Made by a program: the position numbers and the translations under genes
Source: Zeimonas sediminis
Lineage (GTDB): Bacteria; Pseudomonadota; Gammaproteobacteria; Burkholderiales; Burkholderiaceae_E
Assembly (NCBI RefSeq): GCF_023721795.1
Contig: NZ_JAMQYE010000001.1
Span: 1,178,001-1,242,000, forward strand
Direction of reading: 5' to 3'
Length of the DNA: 64,000 nt
Shown here: in pieces, positions 47,270 through 56,954 of the stretch
How the letters are laid out: the number at the start of each line of letters is the position of its first letter
How positions within the stretch are numbered: the stretch's first letter is position 1
Notes under the pieces: generated by a model
The model's database searches: none
Seen by the model: only the letters and a program-made list of their open reading frames with translations
What the model was told of the DNA's origin: nothing

Positions 47270-48403
47270 TCAGACGATCCCGAGGTGCTCGATGCCGGCG
47301 TTCAGGTCGCGCTCGGTGCGCTTGCTGTTCAGCTTGATGTTCAGGCGAAGGTCGTTCACCGAATCGGCGTTGCGCAGCGCATCCTCGTAGCTGATGCGGC
47401 CCGACTCGAACAGGTCGAAGAGCGCCTGGTCGAAGGTCTGCATGCCCAGCTCGCGACTCTTCTTCATGATTTCCTTGATCTGGCCGACCTCGCCCTTGAA
47501 GATCAGGTCGGCGATCAGCGGGGAGTTCAGCAGGATCTCCACCGCGGGCACCCGCCCCTTGCCAGAGGCCATCGGGATCAGCCGCTGCGACACGATCGCC
47601 CGCAGGTTCAGCGACAGGTCCATCAGCAGCTGCGCGCGCCGCTCCTCGGGAAAGAAATTGATGATCCGGTCCAGCGCCTGGTTGGCGCTGTTCGAGTGCA
47701 GCGTGGCCAGGCACAGGTGACCGGTCTCGGCGAAGGCCACCGCGTGCTCCATCGTTTCGCGGTCGCGGATCTCGCCGATCATGATCACGTCGGGCGCCTG
47801 CCGCAGCGTGTTCTTCAGCGCGACCTCCCAGCCCTCGGTGTCGACGCCCACCTCGCGGTGAGTCACGATGCAGTTGCGATGCGGATGCACGAACTCCACC
47901 GGGTCCTCGATCGTCACGATGTGCCCGTGCGTGTTCTCGTTGCGGTGACCGACGATCGCCGCCAGCGTGTTCGACTTGCCCGAGCCGGTCGCGCCGACCA
48001 CGATCATCAGCCCCCGCTTGGTGAGCGCCAGCTCCTTGAGCACCGACGGCAACTGCAGCTGCTCGAAGCTCGGTATCTCGGTGTTGATGGTCCGCAGCAC
48101 GATGCCGACCCGGCCGAGCTGCATGAACGCGTTGACCCGGAAGCGACCGATCCCCGACGGGCTGATCGCGAAGTTCACCTCCTTGTGGGCCTCGAAGTCC
48201 GCCGCCTGCCGGTCGTTCATCAGCGCGCGGGCGAGCTCGATCGTGTGCTGCGAGGTCAGCGCGACGCTGGAGACCGGCTGCAGCTTGCCGTCGATCTTGA
48301 ACGCAGGCGGGAACTCGGCGGTCAGGAACAGGTCCGACCCCCCCTTGCTCATCATCAGTCGCAGCAGGTCGTGCAGGAATTTGGAGGCCTGTTCGCGTTC
48401 CAT
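47270..48403 (-). CDS. pilU: Type IV pilus retraction ATPase, PilU
   Basis: Hexameric secretion ATPase of 377 residues that works with PilT to depolymerise type IV pili. Walker A is VVGATGSGKSNTLAAIV near residue 136, Asp box HIVTIEDPVEFVH, Walker B DVIMIGEIRDRETMEHAVAFAETGHL, then the His box LATLHSNSANQALDRIINFFP. PilU is distinguished from PilT by its N-terminal SKFLHDLLRLMMSKGGSDLFLTAEFPPAFKIDG and the longer C-terminus. pilT lies 146 bp upstream on the same strand; the gap is filled by hairpin repeats. Confidence 0.95.
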   Translation of the reverse strand: MEREQASKFLHDLLRLMMSKGGSDLFLTAEFPPAFKIDGKLQPVSSVALTSQHTIELARALMNDRQAADFEAHKEVNFAISPSGIGRFRVNAFMQLGRVGIVLRTINTEIPSFEQLQLPSVLKELALTKRGLMIVVGATGSGKSNTLAAIVGHRNENTHGHIVTIEDPVEFVHPHRNCIVTHREVGVDTEGWEVALKNTLRQAPDVIMIGEIRDRETMEHAVAFAETGHLCLATLHSNSANQALDRIINFFPEERRAQLLMDLSLNLRAIVSQRLIPMASGKGRVPAVEILLNSPLIADLIFKGEVGQIKEIMKKSRELGMQTFDQALFDLFESGRISYEDALRNADSVNDLRLNIKLNSKRTERDLNAGIEHLGIV

Positions 48404-48417
48404 GAATGCTCCTTTAC

Positions 48418-48565
48418 TTCGCCGGCTCGACGTCCGCTTCGCGAACGTCGGCCTTCCGCAGGGAAATTTTGGCTCCGGCCGCCAGCTGCGCCGGCTCAAC
48501 GCCCGCTGCGCGGGCATTAGCCTTCGCCGAAATTTTCCGGGCTGACATTTCAGCCCGGAAAATTT
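48418..48565. repeat. Hairpin repeats between pilT and pilU
   Basis: Two imperfect direct copies of a 43-bp unit at 48418-48460 and 48487-48529 (31 of 43 positions match). Each contains a hairpin whose arms differ but pair: GACGT-CGC/GCG-ACGTC in the first and GCCCGC/GCGGGC in the second. Each copy is followed by AAATTTT. Next to the second copy is a 16-bp perfect stem, 48530-48545 with 48550-48565, loop CATT. The pilT stop codon and its last codons form one arm. No promoter could be recognised. Confidence 0.85.
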
Positions 48566-49593
48566 TCCTTGACCGTGGCCACGGCCCGCGCCTCGGCCAT
48601 CGAGATCCGGTTCTTGCGGACCAGGTCGGTCAGGCACTGGTCCAGGGTCTGCATGCCGAGCGCGCCGCCGGTCTGGATCGCCGAGTTCATCTGGGCGATC
48701 TTCGCCTCGCGGATCAGGTTGCGGATCGCAGGCGTGCCGATCATGATCTCGTGGGCCGCGACGCGCCCGTTGCCGTCCTTGGTCTTGAGCAGCGTCTGCG
48801 AAACGACCGCGCGCAGCGACTCGGACAGCATCGCGCGGACCATGTCCTTCTCTGCCGCCGGGAACACGTCGATGATCCGGTCGATCGTCTTGGCCGCCGA
48901 CGAGGTGTGCAGCGTCCCGAACACCAGGTGCCCGGTCTCGGCGGCGGTGAGCGCCAGCCGGATCGTCTCCAGGTCGCGAAGCTCGCCGACCAGGATCACG
49001 TCGGGATCCTCGCGCAGCGCCGAACGCAGCGCATTGTTGAACGACAGCGTCATCGGCCCGACCTCGCGCTGGTTGATCAGGCAGCGCTTGGATTCGTGCA
49101 CGAACTCGATCGGGTCCTCGACGGTCAGGATGTGCCCGTAGATGTTCTCGTTGACGTGGTTGATCATCGCCGCGAGCGTCGTCGACTTGCCCGAGCCGGT
49201 CGGGCCGGTCACCAGCACCAGGCCGCGCGGCGTCATCGCGAGCTCCTGGAAGACCTTGGGCGCGTTCAACTCCTCGAGCGACAGGATCTTCGACGGGATC
49301 GTCCGCATCACGGCGCCGGCGCCGCGCTGCTGCACGAAGGCATTGACGCGGAAGCGCGCGAGGCCGGGGATCGCGAACGAGAAGTCGCACTCCAGGTTCT
49401 CCTCGTACTCCTTGCGCTGCGAGTCGTTCATGATGTCGTAGATCATCCCGTGCACCTCCTTGTGTTCCATCGGAGGCAGGTTGATCCGGCGAACGTCGCC
49501 GTGCACCCGGATCATCGGCGGAAGCCCCGACGACAGGTGCAGGTCGGACGCCTTGTTCTTGACGGCGAATGCGAGCAGCTCGGCAATGTCCAT
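48550..49593 (-). CDS. pilT: Type IV pilus retraction ATPase, PilT
   Basis: ATPase of 347 residues powering pilus retraction and twitching. N-terminal DIAELLAFAVKNKASDLHLSSGLPP is the PilT PAS-like domain; Walker A is TGPTGSGKSTTLAAM near residues 129-143, Asp box HILTVEDPIEFVHESKRCLINQREVG, Walker B DVILVGELRDLETIRLALTAAETGHLVFGTLHT. Start at 49593 matches homologues. Order pilT-pilU with yggS divergent from pilT is common in proteobacteria. The C-terminal end ENFPG-stop is folded into the 16-bp hairpin of the neighbouring repeat. Confidence 0.97.
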   Translation of the reverse strand: MDIAELLAFAVKNKASDLHLSSGLPPMIRVHGDVRRINLPPMEHKEVHGMIYDIMNDSQRKEYEENLECDFSFAIPGLARFRVNAFVQQRGAGAVMRTIPSKILSLEELNAPKVFQELAMTPRGLVLVTGPTGSGKSTTLAAMINHVNENIYGHILTVEDPIEFVHESKRCLINQREVGPMTLSFNNALRSALREDPDVILVGELRDLETIRLALTAAETGHLVFGTLHTSSAAKTIDRIIDVFPAAEKDMVRAMLSESLRAVVSQTLLKTKDGNGRVAAHEIMIGTPAIRNLIREAKIAQMNSAIQTGGALGMQTLDQCLTDLVRKNRISMAEARAVATVKENFPG

Positions 49594-49686
49594 CACGGTC
49601 CCTCGGAATGCTGCAGTGTTCCTGTAATCTTGCGTGCCCGCCCCCCGGCACCGCGAGCGCCGGCGGAACGAACGGAGATCCAGACG

Positions 49687-50568
49687 ATGAACGGCAGCCC
49701 CTCCCCGTCCTCTCCTACGCCTGCGTTGCGCCAGAGCGACGCGGCGCGGGAAGAATCGAGCGACGCGGCGCCCCGGTCCCTGGCCGAGCGGCTGAACGGC
49801 GTTCGCGCGCGCATCGCCGGCGCCTGCCGGCAAGCGGGCCGCGACCCTTCGACGGTGTCGCTGCTCGCGGTCAGCAAGACCTTCGGCGCCGAGCAGGTGC
49901 TCGCGCTGGCCGCCCTGGGCCAGTCGGCCTTCGGCGAGAACTATGTTCAGGAAGCGACGGCCAAGATGGACGCCTGCCGCGATGGACGGCCGGATGCGGC
50001 GCCCGGACGGCGCGCGGGCCCCGAAGCGTCCTTCGAGCCGCCGCTCGAATGGCACTTCATCGGCCCGATCCAGTCCAACAAGACCCGGACGATCGCCGAG
50101 CGCTTCGACTGGGTCCATTCGGTCGACCGGGAGAAGATCGCGGCACGCCTGGGCGAGCAGCGTCCGGAGGGCCTGCCGCCGCTGCAGTGCTGCGTGCAGG
50201 TCAACGTGTCCGGGGAAGCGAGCAAGAGCGGCTGCCCGCCCGAGGGGGCGGTGGCCGTGGCCCGCGCGATCGCGGCGCAGCCCAGGCTGCGGCTTCGCGG
50301 CGTGATGGCGATTCCGGAGCCGACCGACGATCCATCGCTGCAGCGAAGCCGCTTCGCCGCTGCGCGGGAGGTTCTCGGGAAGATCCGCGATGCGCTCGCG
50401 ACCGGGCATCCGGAGTCGGTCGCAACGCTCGACACGCTGTCGATGGGCATGTCGGCAGACCTCGAGTCCGCGATCGCCGAGGGGGCGACGATCGTCAGGG
50501 TCGGGTCGGCCCTGTTCGGCGAGCGGCCGCGAAGGCCCGCGGCAACGCCGGGCGCCGATGCCCAATGA
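49687..50568 (+). CDS. yggS: YggS/PLPBP family pyridoxal phosphate homeostasis protein
   Basis: PLP-binding protein of 293 residues keeping free PLP low and supplying it to apoenzymes. Fold type III barrel; the PLP lysine is in VSLLAVSKTFGAEQVL, followed by FGENYVQEATAKMD and WHFIGPIQSNKTRTIAERFDWVHSVDR. Also LSMGMSADLESAIAEGATIVRVGSALFG. The N-terminus has a 32-residue extension rich in Ser, Pro and Ala that E. coli YggS lacks. A GGAGATC ribosome site precedes the start. Divergent from pilT. Ends near the hairpin at 50571-50591. Confidence 0.93.
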   Translation: MNGSPSPSSPTPALRQSDAAREESSDAAPRSLAERLNGVRARIAGACRQAGRDPSTVSLLAVSKTFGAEQVLALAALGQSAFGENYVQEATAKMDACRDGRPDAAPGRRAGPEASFEPPLEWHFIGPIQSNKTRTIAERFDWVHSVDREKIAARLGEQRPEGLPPLQCCVQVNVSGEASKSGCPPEGAVAVARAIAAQPRLRLRGVMAIPEPTDDPSLQRSRFAAAREVLGKIRDALATGHPESVATLDTLSMGMSADLESAIAEGATIVRVGSALFGERPRRPAATPGADAQ

Positions 50569-50570
50569 AA

Positions 50571-50591
50571 ACGGGGCCGGCAAGGCCCCGT
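50571..50591. terminator. Bidirectional terminator between yggS and rpsT
   Basis: Perfect 8-bp stem ACGGGGCC / GGCCCCGT with 5-nt loop, directly after the yggS stop. Seen from the rpsT side (minus strand) the stem is followed by TTTTCATT, so it fits a Rho-independent terminator for rpsT better than for yggS. The remaining 50592-50720 shows only weak GC hairpins. Confidence 0.65.
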
Positions 50592-50720
50592 CCGTGGCTC
50601 GACGCCTGGTCGAGCTTTCCGCCCCGGCGCCAGCGCGTCAGCGGCCGGGTGGTCGTCCGCCGGATCAGCGGCGGCGCAATCGAAGCGTCGCGAGGGCTCC
50701 GGCCCCCGCGAGGCCCGATG

Positions 50721-50984
50721 TCAGGCCATCGCCTTGATCGCGGCCGCCAGGCGGCTCTTGTAGCGCGAAGCGGCGTTCTTGTGAACGATCTTCTTGTCGG
50801 CGATGCGATCGATGACGCTCTGGGCGGCCTGCAGCGACTTGGTGGCGGCAGGCTTGTCACCGGCGGCGATCGCCTTGCGAACCGACTTGATCGCAGTGCG
50901 CAGACGCGAGCGCAGGCTGGAGTTGTGCGCGTTGCGCAGGACGTCCTGACGGGCGCGCTTGCGGGCCGAAGCGATGTTTGCCAT
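50721..50984 (-). CDS. rpsT: 30S ribosomal protein S20
   Basis: Small basic protein of 87 residues binding 16S r[44 protein letters not shown] and the C-terminal [18 protein letters not shown]. It is a three-helix bundle typical of S20. The gene is alone, with its own promoter (51073-51102) and a leader of about 80 nt containing the inverted repeat GTCCGC/GCGGAC, perhaps part of an autoregulatory site as in E. coli. Divergent from murJ; facing yggS with a terminator between. Confidence 0.97.
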   Translation of the reverse strand: MANIASARKRARQDVLRNAHNSSLRSRLRTAIKSVRKAIAAGDKPAATKSLQAAQSVIDRIADKKIVHKNAASRYKSRLAAAIKAMA

Positions 50985-51072
50985 GCGAGAATTCCGTGTC
51001 CGTTCGGTCCGGTTGCACCGTCCGCAACAGGTGGCGGACGACTCGAACCGGGAATTGTCTGGAAAGCCTTGA

Positions 51073-51102
51073 ATAATAACCGATTTCGCGACCCGATGAC
51101 AA
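51073..51102 (-). promoter_or_regulatory. rpsT promoter (TTGTCA-18-TATTAT)
   Basis: On the minus strand TTGTCA (51097-51102) and TATTAT (51073-51078) are separated by 18 nt, a good sigma-70 match. It drives rpsT and its upstream edge lies only 20 bp before the divergent murJ start, so the two promoters may overlap. Confidence 0.6.
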
Positions 51103-51121
51103 GCTGGCGCGCCACCGCCCG

Positions 51122-52726
51122 ATGAACCTGCTTCGCGCAGCGGCCACGGTCAGCGGGCTGACCCTGCTGTCGAGGATCACCGGCCTGGTTCGCGAGAACC
51201 TCACCGCGGCGATCTTCGGCGCCTCCGCCTTCACCGACGCCTTCTTCGTCGCGTTCCGGCTGCCCAACCTGCTGCGCAGGATGTTCGCCGAAGGCGCGTT
51301 CTCGCAGGCCTTCGTGCCGATCCTCGGCGAGGCCAAGGCCCGGGCCGATTCGGCAGCCAGCGCGGCGGCCGGCGGCGATGCCGGAGTACAGGCCGAACAG
51401 GCACGGCTCGAGATGCGGCGCTTCGTCGACCGCGTGGCCTCCGCGCTGTTCTGGACGCTGGTGCTGGTGTCGGCGGCCGGCGTCGCGGCCGCGCCGTTGC
51501 TGGTCACCGCGATGGCCTCGGGCCTGCGCGCGCAGCCCGAGGTGTTCGCGACCGCGGTCACGATGACCCGCTGGATGTTCCCGTACATCCTCTTCGTGTC
51601 GATGGTCGCGCTGGCGGCGGGCATCCTGAACACCTGGAAGCGCTTCGCGATCCCGGCCTTCACGCCGGTTTTGCTGAACCTTTGCTTCATCGGCGCCGCC
51701 CTCGGCCTGTCGTCGCGCTTCGACCCGCCGATCTACGCGCTGGCCGCCGGCGTCGTGATCGGCGGCATCGCCCAGCTCGCGATCCAGCTTCCGGCGCTCG
51801 CGCGCATCGGCGTGCTGCCGAGGATCGGAAGCCCGTTTGCCGCATTCGCCGATCCGGGGACGCGGCGGGTGCTCAGGCAGATGGGCCCGGCGCTGCTGGC
51901 GGTGTCGGTCGCGCAGATCAGCCTGATCATCAACACGCACATCGCGTCGCGGCTCGGCGCCGGGAGCGTGTCCTGGGTCTCGTACGGCGACCGGCTCATG
52001 GAGTTCCCGACCGCGCTGCTCGGCGTGGCGCTGGGCACGGTGCTGCTGCCCAGCCTGTCGCGCGCCGGCAGCCTGGGCGACGACGCCGAGTACCGGGCGC
52101 TGCTCGACTGGGGCCTGCGGCTGTGCGTGGTGCTCGCCCTGCCCTGCACGGTGGGGCTCGCGCTGATGGCCGAGCCGCTGACCGCGCTGCTCTTCCACTA
52201 CGGCCGCTTCGACGCCAACGACGTGGCGATGACGCGGATGGCGGTGGCCGCCTACTCGGTCGGCCTGCTCGGCCTGATCGCGGTCAAGGTGCTGGCGCCG
52301 GGCTTCTACGCGAAGCAGGACCTTCGCACCCCGGTGAAGATCGCGCTGTTCGTGCTGGTCGTCACGCAGTTGCTGAACCTGGTCACCGTGCCCTGGCTGC
52401 GTCACGCCGGGCTCGCGCTGTCGATCTCGGTCGGCGCGCTGGCCAACGCCGCGCTGCTGCTGGCCGGGCTATGGCGCCGCGGCGCCTGGCGGCCGCTGCC
52501 GGGCTGGCCCCGCTTCCTTCTCGCCACGGTCGCCGCGTCCGCGGCAATGGCCGTCGCGCTGGGCTTCTTCGTGCCCGGCGTCGACTGGATCGGCCTGCAG
52601 GCGCGGCCGCTCGCGCGGATCGCGCTCGTGCTGGGCACGGTGGCCGTGGCCGGCCTTCTCTACCTGGCCGTGCTCGCGGCCTTCGGGATGCGGCCCGCGC
52701 AATTCCTGCGGCGCAGCCGCGACTGA
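51122..52726 (+). CDS. murJ: Lipid II flippase MurJ
   Basis: Inner-membrane flippase of 534 residues with fourteen helices, moving lipid II to the periplasm. N-terminal [35 protein letters not shown] is the standard MurJ opening with the conserved Arg in TM1-TM2; later [25 protein letters not shown] and the YHYGRFD-like loop [14 protein letters not shown]. There is a hydrophilic Ala-rich insertion ([15 protein letters not shown], about residues 79-100) in the first cytosolic loop that lengthens it relative to E. coli (511). Essential for peptidoglycan synthesis. Confidence 0.96.
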   Translation: MNLLRAAATVSGLTLLSRITGLVRENLTAAIFGASAFTDAFFVAFRLPNLLRRMFAEGAFSQAFVPILGEAKARADSAASAAAGGDAGVQAEQARLEMRRFVDRVASALFWTLVLVSAAGVAAAPLLVTAMASGLRAQPEVFATAVTMTRWMFPYILFVSMVALAAGILNTWKRFAIPAFTPVLLNLCFIGAALGLSSRFDPPIYALAAGVVIGGIAQLAIQLPALARIGVLPRIGSPFAAFADPGTRRVLRQMGPALLAVSVAQISLIINTHIASRLGAGSVSWVSYGDRLMEFPTALLGVALGTVLLPSLSRAGSLGDDAEYRALLDWGLRLCVVLALPCTVGLALMAEPLTALLFHYGRFDANDVAMTRMAVAAYSVGLLGLIAVKVLAPGFYAKQDLRTPVKIALFVLVVTQLLNLVTVPWLRHAGLALSISVGALANAALLLAGLWRRGAWRPLPGWPRFLLATVAASAAMAVALGFFVPGVDWIGLQARPLARIALVLGTVAVAGLLYLAVLAAFGMRPAQFLRRSRD

Positions 52727-52808
52727 CCCGCACACGCGAGCACGCACGACGCGAAACGAAGACAGGGGTGCGCGGGCCGCGCAGCCCGGCTCGGCGCGAC
52801 ACAACGCA

Positions 52809-52827
52809 ACTCAACTCAACTCAACGG
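52809..52827 (+). repeat. CAACT pentanucleotide repeat before proC
   Basis: Three tandem CAACT units plus CAAC, 11 nt before the proC start in the untranslated leader. Such tracts can slip in replication and alter spacing between the ribosome site and the start codon. Effect here unknown. Confidence 0.6.
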
Positions 52828-52837
52828 GGAACACTGC

Positions 52838-53653
<816 letters not shown>

Positions 53654-53663
53654 CGGCCGGGTC

Positions 53664-54605
53664 TCAAGGCAACCAGTGCTCGGCGGCGACGCCCGCGAAG
53701 ATCGCCGCGCCGAACCAGTTGTTGTGGTTGAAGGCGCGGAAGCAGCCGGCGCGGCTGCGGTCCCGGATGAGCGCGTAGTGATAGACGGCGATCACCGCGG
53801 CGATCGCCAGCCCGAGCCAGTACCATCCCTGGAAGCGTTCGACCGCGCCCACCGCGGCCAGCAGCGCGAGCGTGAGCGCGTAGCAGAGCATGACCGCGGC
53901 GACATCGAAGCGACCGAAGGTGATCGCCGCGGTGCGGATGCCGATCTTCAGGTCGTCCTCGCGGTCGACCATCGCGTACTCGGTGTCGTAGGCGAGCGCC
54001 CAGGCCACGTTGGCCGCCAGCATCAGCCAGGCCGACAGCGGCAGCGCTTCGAGCACGGCTGCGTAGGCCATCGGGATGCCGAAGCCGAAGGCAATGCCCA
54101 GATAGGCCTGCGGCAGCGCGAAGAATCGCTTGGTGAACGGATAGCTGGCTGCCAGGAATGCGGCGACCAGCGCCAGCTTCCACACCAGCGCGTTCATCGG
54201 CAGGACCAGCAGCGCGGCGAGCAGCGACAGCACGACGAAGACCGCGACCGCCTCCCACGGTTCGATCAGGCCGGCGGTGAGCGGGCGCTCGCGCGTTCGC
54301 TCGACGTGCAGGTCGAAGTCGCGGTCGGCCCAGTCGTTGATCGCGCAGCCGGCCGAGCGCATCAGCAGCGTGCCCAGCACGAACGCAAAGACCAGGTACG
54401 GCTCGGGCCGGCCGTCGGCGGCAGTCAGCAGCGCCCATAGCGTGGGCCACAGCAGCAGCAGGCTGCCGATCGGCCGGTGCATCCGGACCAGCCGCCAATA
54501 GAGGACCGGACGCGATGGCGGCTGCGAGGCCGCCGCAGGACTGGCCTGCGTCGCGTCGGCCCGCCCCGCCTCGGCGGCGCGGGCTCTTCGGGGCGTGGCG
54601 TTCAT
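53664..54605 (-). CDS. ubiA: 4-Hydroxybenzoate octaprenyltransferase
   Basis: Membrane prenyltransferase of 313 residues in ubiquinone synthesis, adding the polyprenyl chain to 4-hydroxybenzoate. First Asp motif [20 protein letters not shown] and second Asp motif [22 protein letters not shown] bind the prenyl diphosphate through magnesium. N-terminal leader of about 25 Ala-rich residues precedes [21 protein letters not shown]. Start at 54605; comEA-like gene ends 7 nt upstream, so it lies at the end of the heptose/comEA run. Linked in role with ispA (same window) through isoprenoid supply. Confidence 0.95.
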   Translation of the reverse strand: MNATPRRARAAEAGRADATQASPAAASQPPSRPVLYWRLVRMHRPIGSLLLLWPTLWALLTAADGRPEPYLVFAFVLGTLLMRSAGCAINDWADRDFDLHVERTRERPLTAGLIEPWEAVAVFVVLSLLAALLVLPMNALVWKLALVAAFLAASYPFTKRFFALPQAYLGIAFGFGIPMAYAAVLEALPLSAWLMLAANVAWALAYDTEYAMVDREDDLKIGIRTAAITFGRFDVAAVMLCYALTLALLAAVGAVERFQGWYWLGLAIAAVIAVYHYALIRDRSRAGCFRAFNHNNWFGAAIFAGVAAEHWLP

Positions 54606-54612
54606 GTCGCGT

Positions 54613-54963
54613 TCAGGGCCGGGGCCTCTTCGGCGGCGAGGTCCCGCCGACGATCGTTTCCGCGCCGCCCGCCGGGCGGGCGCCCCGGACCACGAGACCG
54701 CCCTGCTGCATGCGGCGCAGGCTGGCCGGGCCGACCCCGCGCACCCGCTGCTCGAGCTCTTCGAGGTTGCGGAAGGGCGACTTGCGCCGCTCTTCCACGA
54801 TGCGTGCCGCCAGCGCCGGGCCGATCCCGGCGACCGCCTCGAGCTCCACCTGGGTGGCCGTGTTCGCATCGACGCCCGCTGCCGCCGGCGCGGCGCCCGC
54901 GAGCGCCAGGGCGAAGGCGAGTGCGAGGCATCGCAGCGCGGGCCTGGCTGCCGGTCGTGTCAT
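54613..54963 (-). CDS. ComEA-like helix-hairpin-helix protein
   Basis: Secreted protein of 116 residues. Signal peptide [20 protein letters not shown], then a ComEA-type DNA-binding pair of helix-hairpin-helix motifs: NANTATQ-like [56 protein letters not shown] 24-residue Gly/Pro-rich tail follows. ComEA proteins bind incoming DNA in the periplasm during transformation; with pilT/pilU also in this window, competence is plausible but unproven. ATG 54963 is preferred since GGAG lies 7 nt upstream; another ATG at 54987 lacks one. Confidence 0.85.
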   Translation of the reverse strand: MTRPAARPALRCLALAFALALAGAAPAAAGVDANTATQVELEAVAGIGPALAARIVEERRKSPFRNLEELEQRVRGVGPASLRRMQQGGLVVRGARPAGGAETIVGGTSPPKRPRP

Positions 54964-55005
54964 CGCCGATCTCCGGGTTCGGACCATGCATCCGATTGAA
55001 CCCGG

Positions 55006-55995
55006 TCAGCCGCGATTGCGCCAGAGCCATTCGACGTAGGCCGAAACGCCTTCCTGCACGGTGGCGAACCGGTGCTCGCAGCCGGCCGCGCGCAGGCGCG
55101 TGGCGTCGGCCTGGGTGAAGCTCTGGTACTTGCCCTTCAGTGCCTCGGGAAACGCGATGTACTCGACGAGGCCCTGCTCGACCTGGGCGGCGAGACCCAG
55201 CGGCGCCTCGCCGCGCAGGCGACGCACCGTGTCGACGACGGTGCTGGCGATGTCGTTGAAGGGCTGTGCCTTGCCGGTTCCGCAGTTGAAGACGCCGCTG
55301 CGCTCCGGGTGGTCGTAGAAGAACAGGTTGATCGCCACCGCGTCGTCGACGTGCACGAAGTCGCGGGTCTGCCCGCCGTCGGGCCAGCCGTCGTGCCCCT
55401 CGAAGAGCTTGACCCGGCCCTCGGCCAGGAACTGGTTGAAATTGTGGAAGGCGACCGAGGCCATCCGGCCCTTGTGCGACTCGCGCGGGCCGTACACGTT
55501 GAAGTAGCGCAGCCCGACCACCTGGGTGGCGGCGCGGTCGCCGATGCGGCGCCTCACCACCTGGTCGAACAGCAGCTTCGAGTAGCCGTACACGTTCAGC
55601 GGCCGCTCGACGGCCGGGTCCTCGACGAAGCGGTCCGAGCCCCCGTAGACGGCCGCCGAGGACGCGTAGATCAGCCGGATGCCGTGCGCGCCCGCGTGCT
55701 TGAGCAACGCGAGCGAGTAGCGGTAGTTGTTCTCCATCATGTAGCGGCCGTCGGTCTCCATCGTGTCGGAGCAGGCCCCCTGGTGGAAGATGACCTCGGC
55801 GCCCTTGTAGCGGTCGAGCTGCTCGACGAACTCCCGCTTGTCGATGTATTCGGCGATCTCGCAATCGACGAGGTTGCGGAACTTGTCCGCGCGCGAAAGA
55901 TTGTCGACCGCGACGATCTCGCGCTCCCCGCGCGCGTTGAGCGCCCGGACCAGGTTGCTGCCGACGAAACCGGCGGCGCCGGTGACGATGATCAT
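55006..55995 (-). CDS. hldD: ADP-L-glycero-D-manno-heptose 6-epimerase
   Basis: NAD(P)-dependent SDR epimerase of 329 residues in lipopolysaccharide inner-core heptose synthesis. Rossmann loop [12 protein letters not shown] at the N-terminus, [23 protein letters not shown] diagnostic of HldD, and catalytic [12 protein letters not shown] with the Tyr/Lys pair. Start ATG overlaps the stop of the kinase gene upstream as ATGA. The pair makes and epimerises ADP-heptose in one pathway. Full length for the family (E. coli 310). Confidence 0.96.
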   Translation of the reverse strand: MIIVTGAAGFVGSNLVRALNARGEREIVAVDNLSRADKFRNLVDCEIAEYIDKREFVEQLDRYKGAEVIFHQGACSDTMETDGRYMMENNYRYSLALLKHAGAHGIRLIYASSAAVYGGSDRFVEDPAVERPLNVYGYSKLLFDQVVRRRIGDRAATQVVGLRYFNVYGPRESHKGRMASVAFHNFNQFLAEGRVKLFEGHDGWPDGGQTRDFVHVDDAVAINLFFYDHPERSGVFNCGTGKAQPFNDIASTVVDTVRRLRGEAPLGLAAQVEQGLVEYIAFPEALKGKYQSFTQADATRLRAAGCEHRFATVQEGVSAYVEWLWRNRG

Positions 55996-56954
55996 TCGAA
56001 CAACTCCTCGGGAAGCACCACCGCGGTGCCCAGCTTGCCGACGACGATGCCGCCGGCTCGGTTGGCCAGGCGCACCGCGGCCTCGACCGGGTGGCCTGCG
56101 GCGAGCATTGCCGCCACGACGGCGACGACCGTGTCGCCGGCGCCGGAAACATCGTAGACCTCGCGCGCCTGGGCGGGCACCGTCAGCGCGCCGTCGTCGG
56201 AGAACAGCGTCATGCCCTCCTCGGAGCGGGTGAGCAGCAGCCAGCGCAGGCCGAGCTCGCGCCGGATGCGCTGCGCGCGCCCGGCGAGATCGGCCTCGTC
56301 GCGCCAGGCGCCGACCACCTGCCGCAATTCGGCCCGGTTCGGCGTGAGCATCGTCGCCCCGGCGTAGCGCTGCCAGTCGTCGCCCTTCGGATCGACGACG
56401 ACGATCGTGCCGGCCGCGCGCGCCAGCCCGATGATCTCGCGGATCTGCGCGAGACCGCCCTTGCCGTAGTCGGAGAGCACCATCGCGCGCGCCTCGCCGA
56501 TCAGCGCCCGCAGCGAGTCGAACTTGCGCGCGAGCGCCTGCTCGCCCGGGGCCTGCTCGAAATCGATCCTCAGCAGTTGCTGCTGCCTGCCGATGACCCT
56601 GAGCTTGATCGTGGTGGGCAGCTGCGGGTCCACCGCCAGCCGGGCGTCGATGCCACGCTCCCGCGCCATCTCCGCCACCCGGCGGCCGGCCTCGTCGTCG
56701 CCGACCACGGCGACCAGGGTGGCGGGCGCCCCCAGCACGACTGCGTTCAGCGCCACGTTCGCGGCGCCGCCCAGCCGTTCCTCGCTGCGCCGGACCCGGA
56801 CCACCGGCACCGGCGCCTCGGGAGAGATCCGGTCGACGTCCCCGAACCAGTAGCGGTCGAGCATCAGGTCGCCGACCACCAGGATGCGTGCGTCGGACAG
56901 GTCGATCGCGCGCGATGCCGGGGCCGGGGCCGCCTCGTCCGGACGCTCAGCCAC
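55992..56954 (-). CDS. rfaE1: D-glycero-beta-D-manno-heptose-7-phosphate kinase
   Basis: Ribokinase-fold enzyme of 320 residues making heptose 1,7-bisphosphate. [50 protein letters not shown] is diagnostic of the HldE N-terminal domain; catalytic motif is [10 protein letters not shown] near the C-terminus. In E. coli this is fused to the adenylyltransferase; here the second half is absent, so rfaE2 must be elsewhere. Start is GTG 56954, chosen because AGGAG lies 7 nt upstream and it overlaps lapB only by 8 nt; an ATG at 56984 would lack that. Confidence 0.92.
   Translation of the reverse strand: MAERPDEAAPAPASRAIDLSDARILVVGDLMLDRYWFGDVDRISPEAPVPVVRVRRSEERLGGAANVALNAVVLGAPATLVAVVGDDEAGRRVAEMARERGIDARLAVDPQLPTTIKLRVIGRQQQLLRIDFEQAPGEQALARKFDSLRALIGEARAMVLSDYGKGGLAQIREIIGLARAAGTIVVVDPKGDDWQRYAGATMLTPNRAELRQVVGAWRDEADLAGRAQRIRRELGLRWLLLTRSEEGMTLFSDDGALTVPAQAREVYDVSGAGDTVVAVVAAMLAAGHPVEAAVRLANRAGGIVVGKLGTAVVLPEELFE

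Noticed and set aside
51036-51060. ACTCGAACCGGG resembling a tRNA T-loop
   Set aside because: No acceptor, D or anticodon arms can be folded around it; it lies in the rpsT leader/promoter region.
54613-54987. Earlier ATG at 54987 for the comEA-like gene
   Set aside because: No ribosome site before it, while the ATG at 54963 has GGAG at proper spacing and gives a normal signal peptide.
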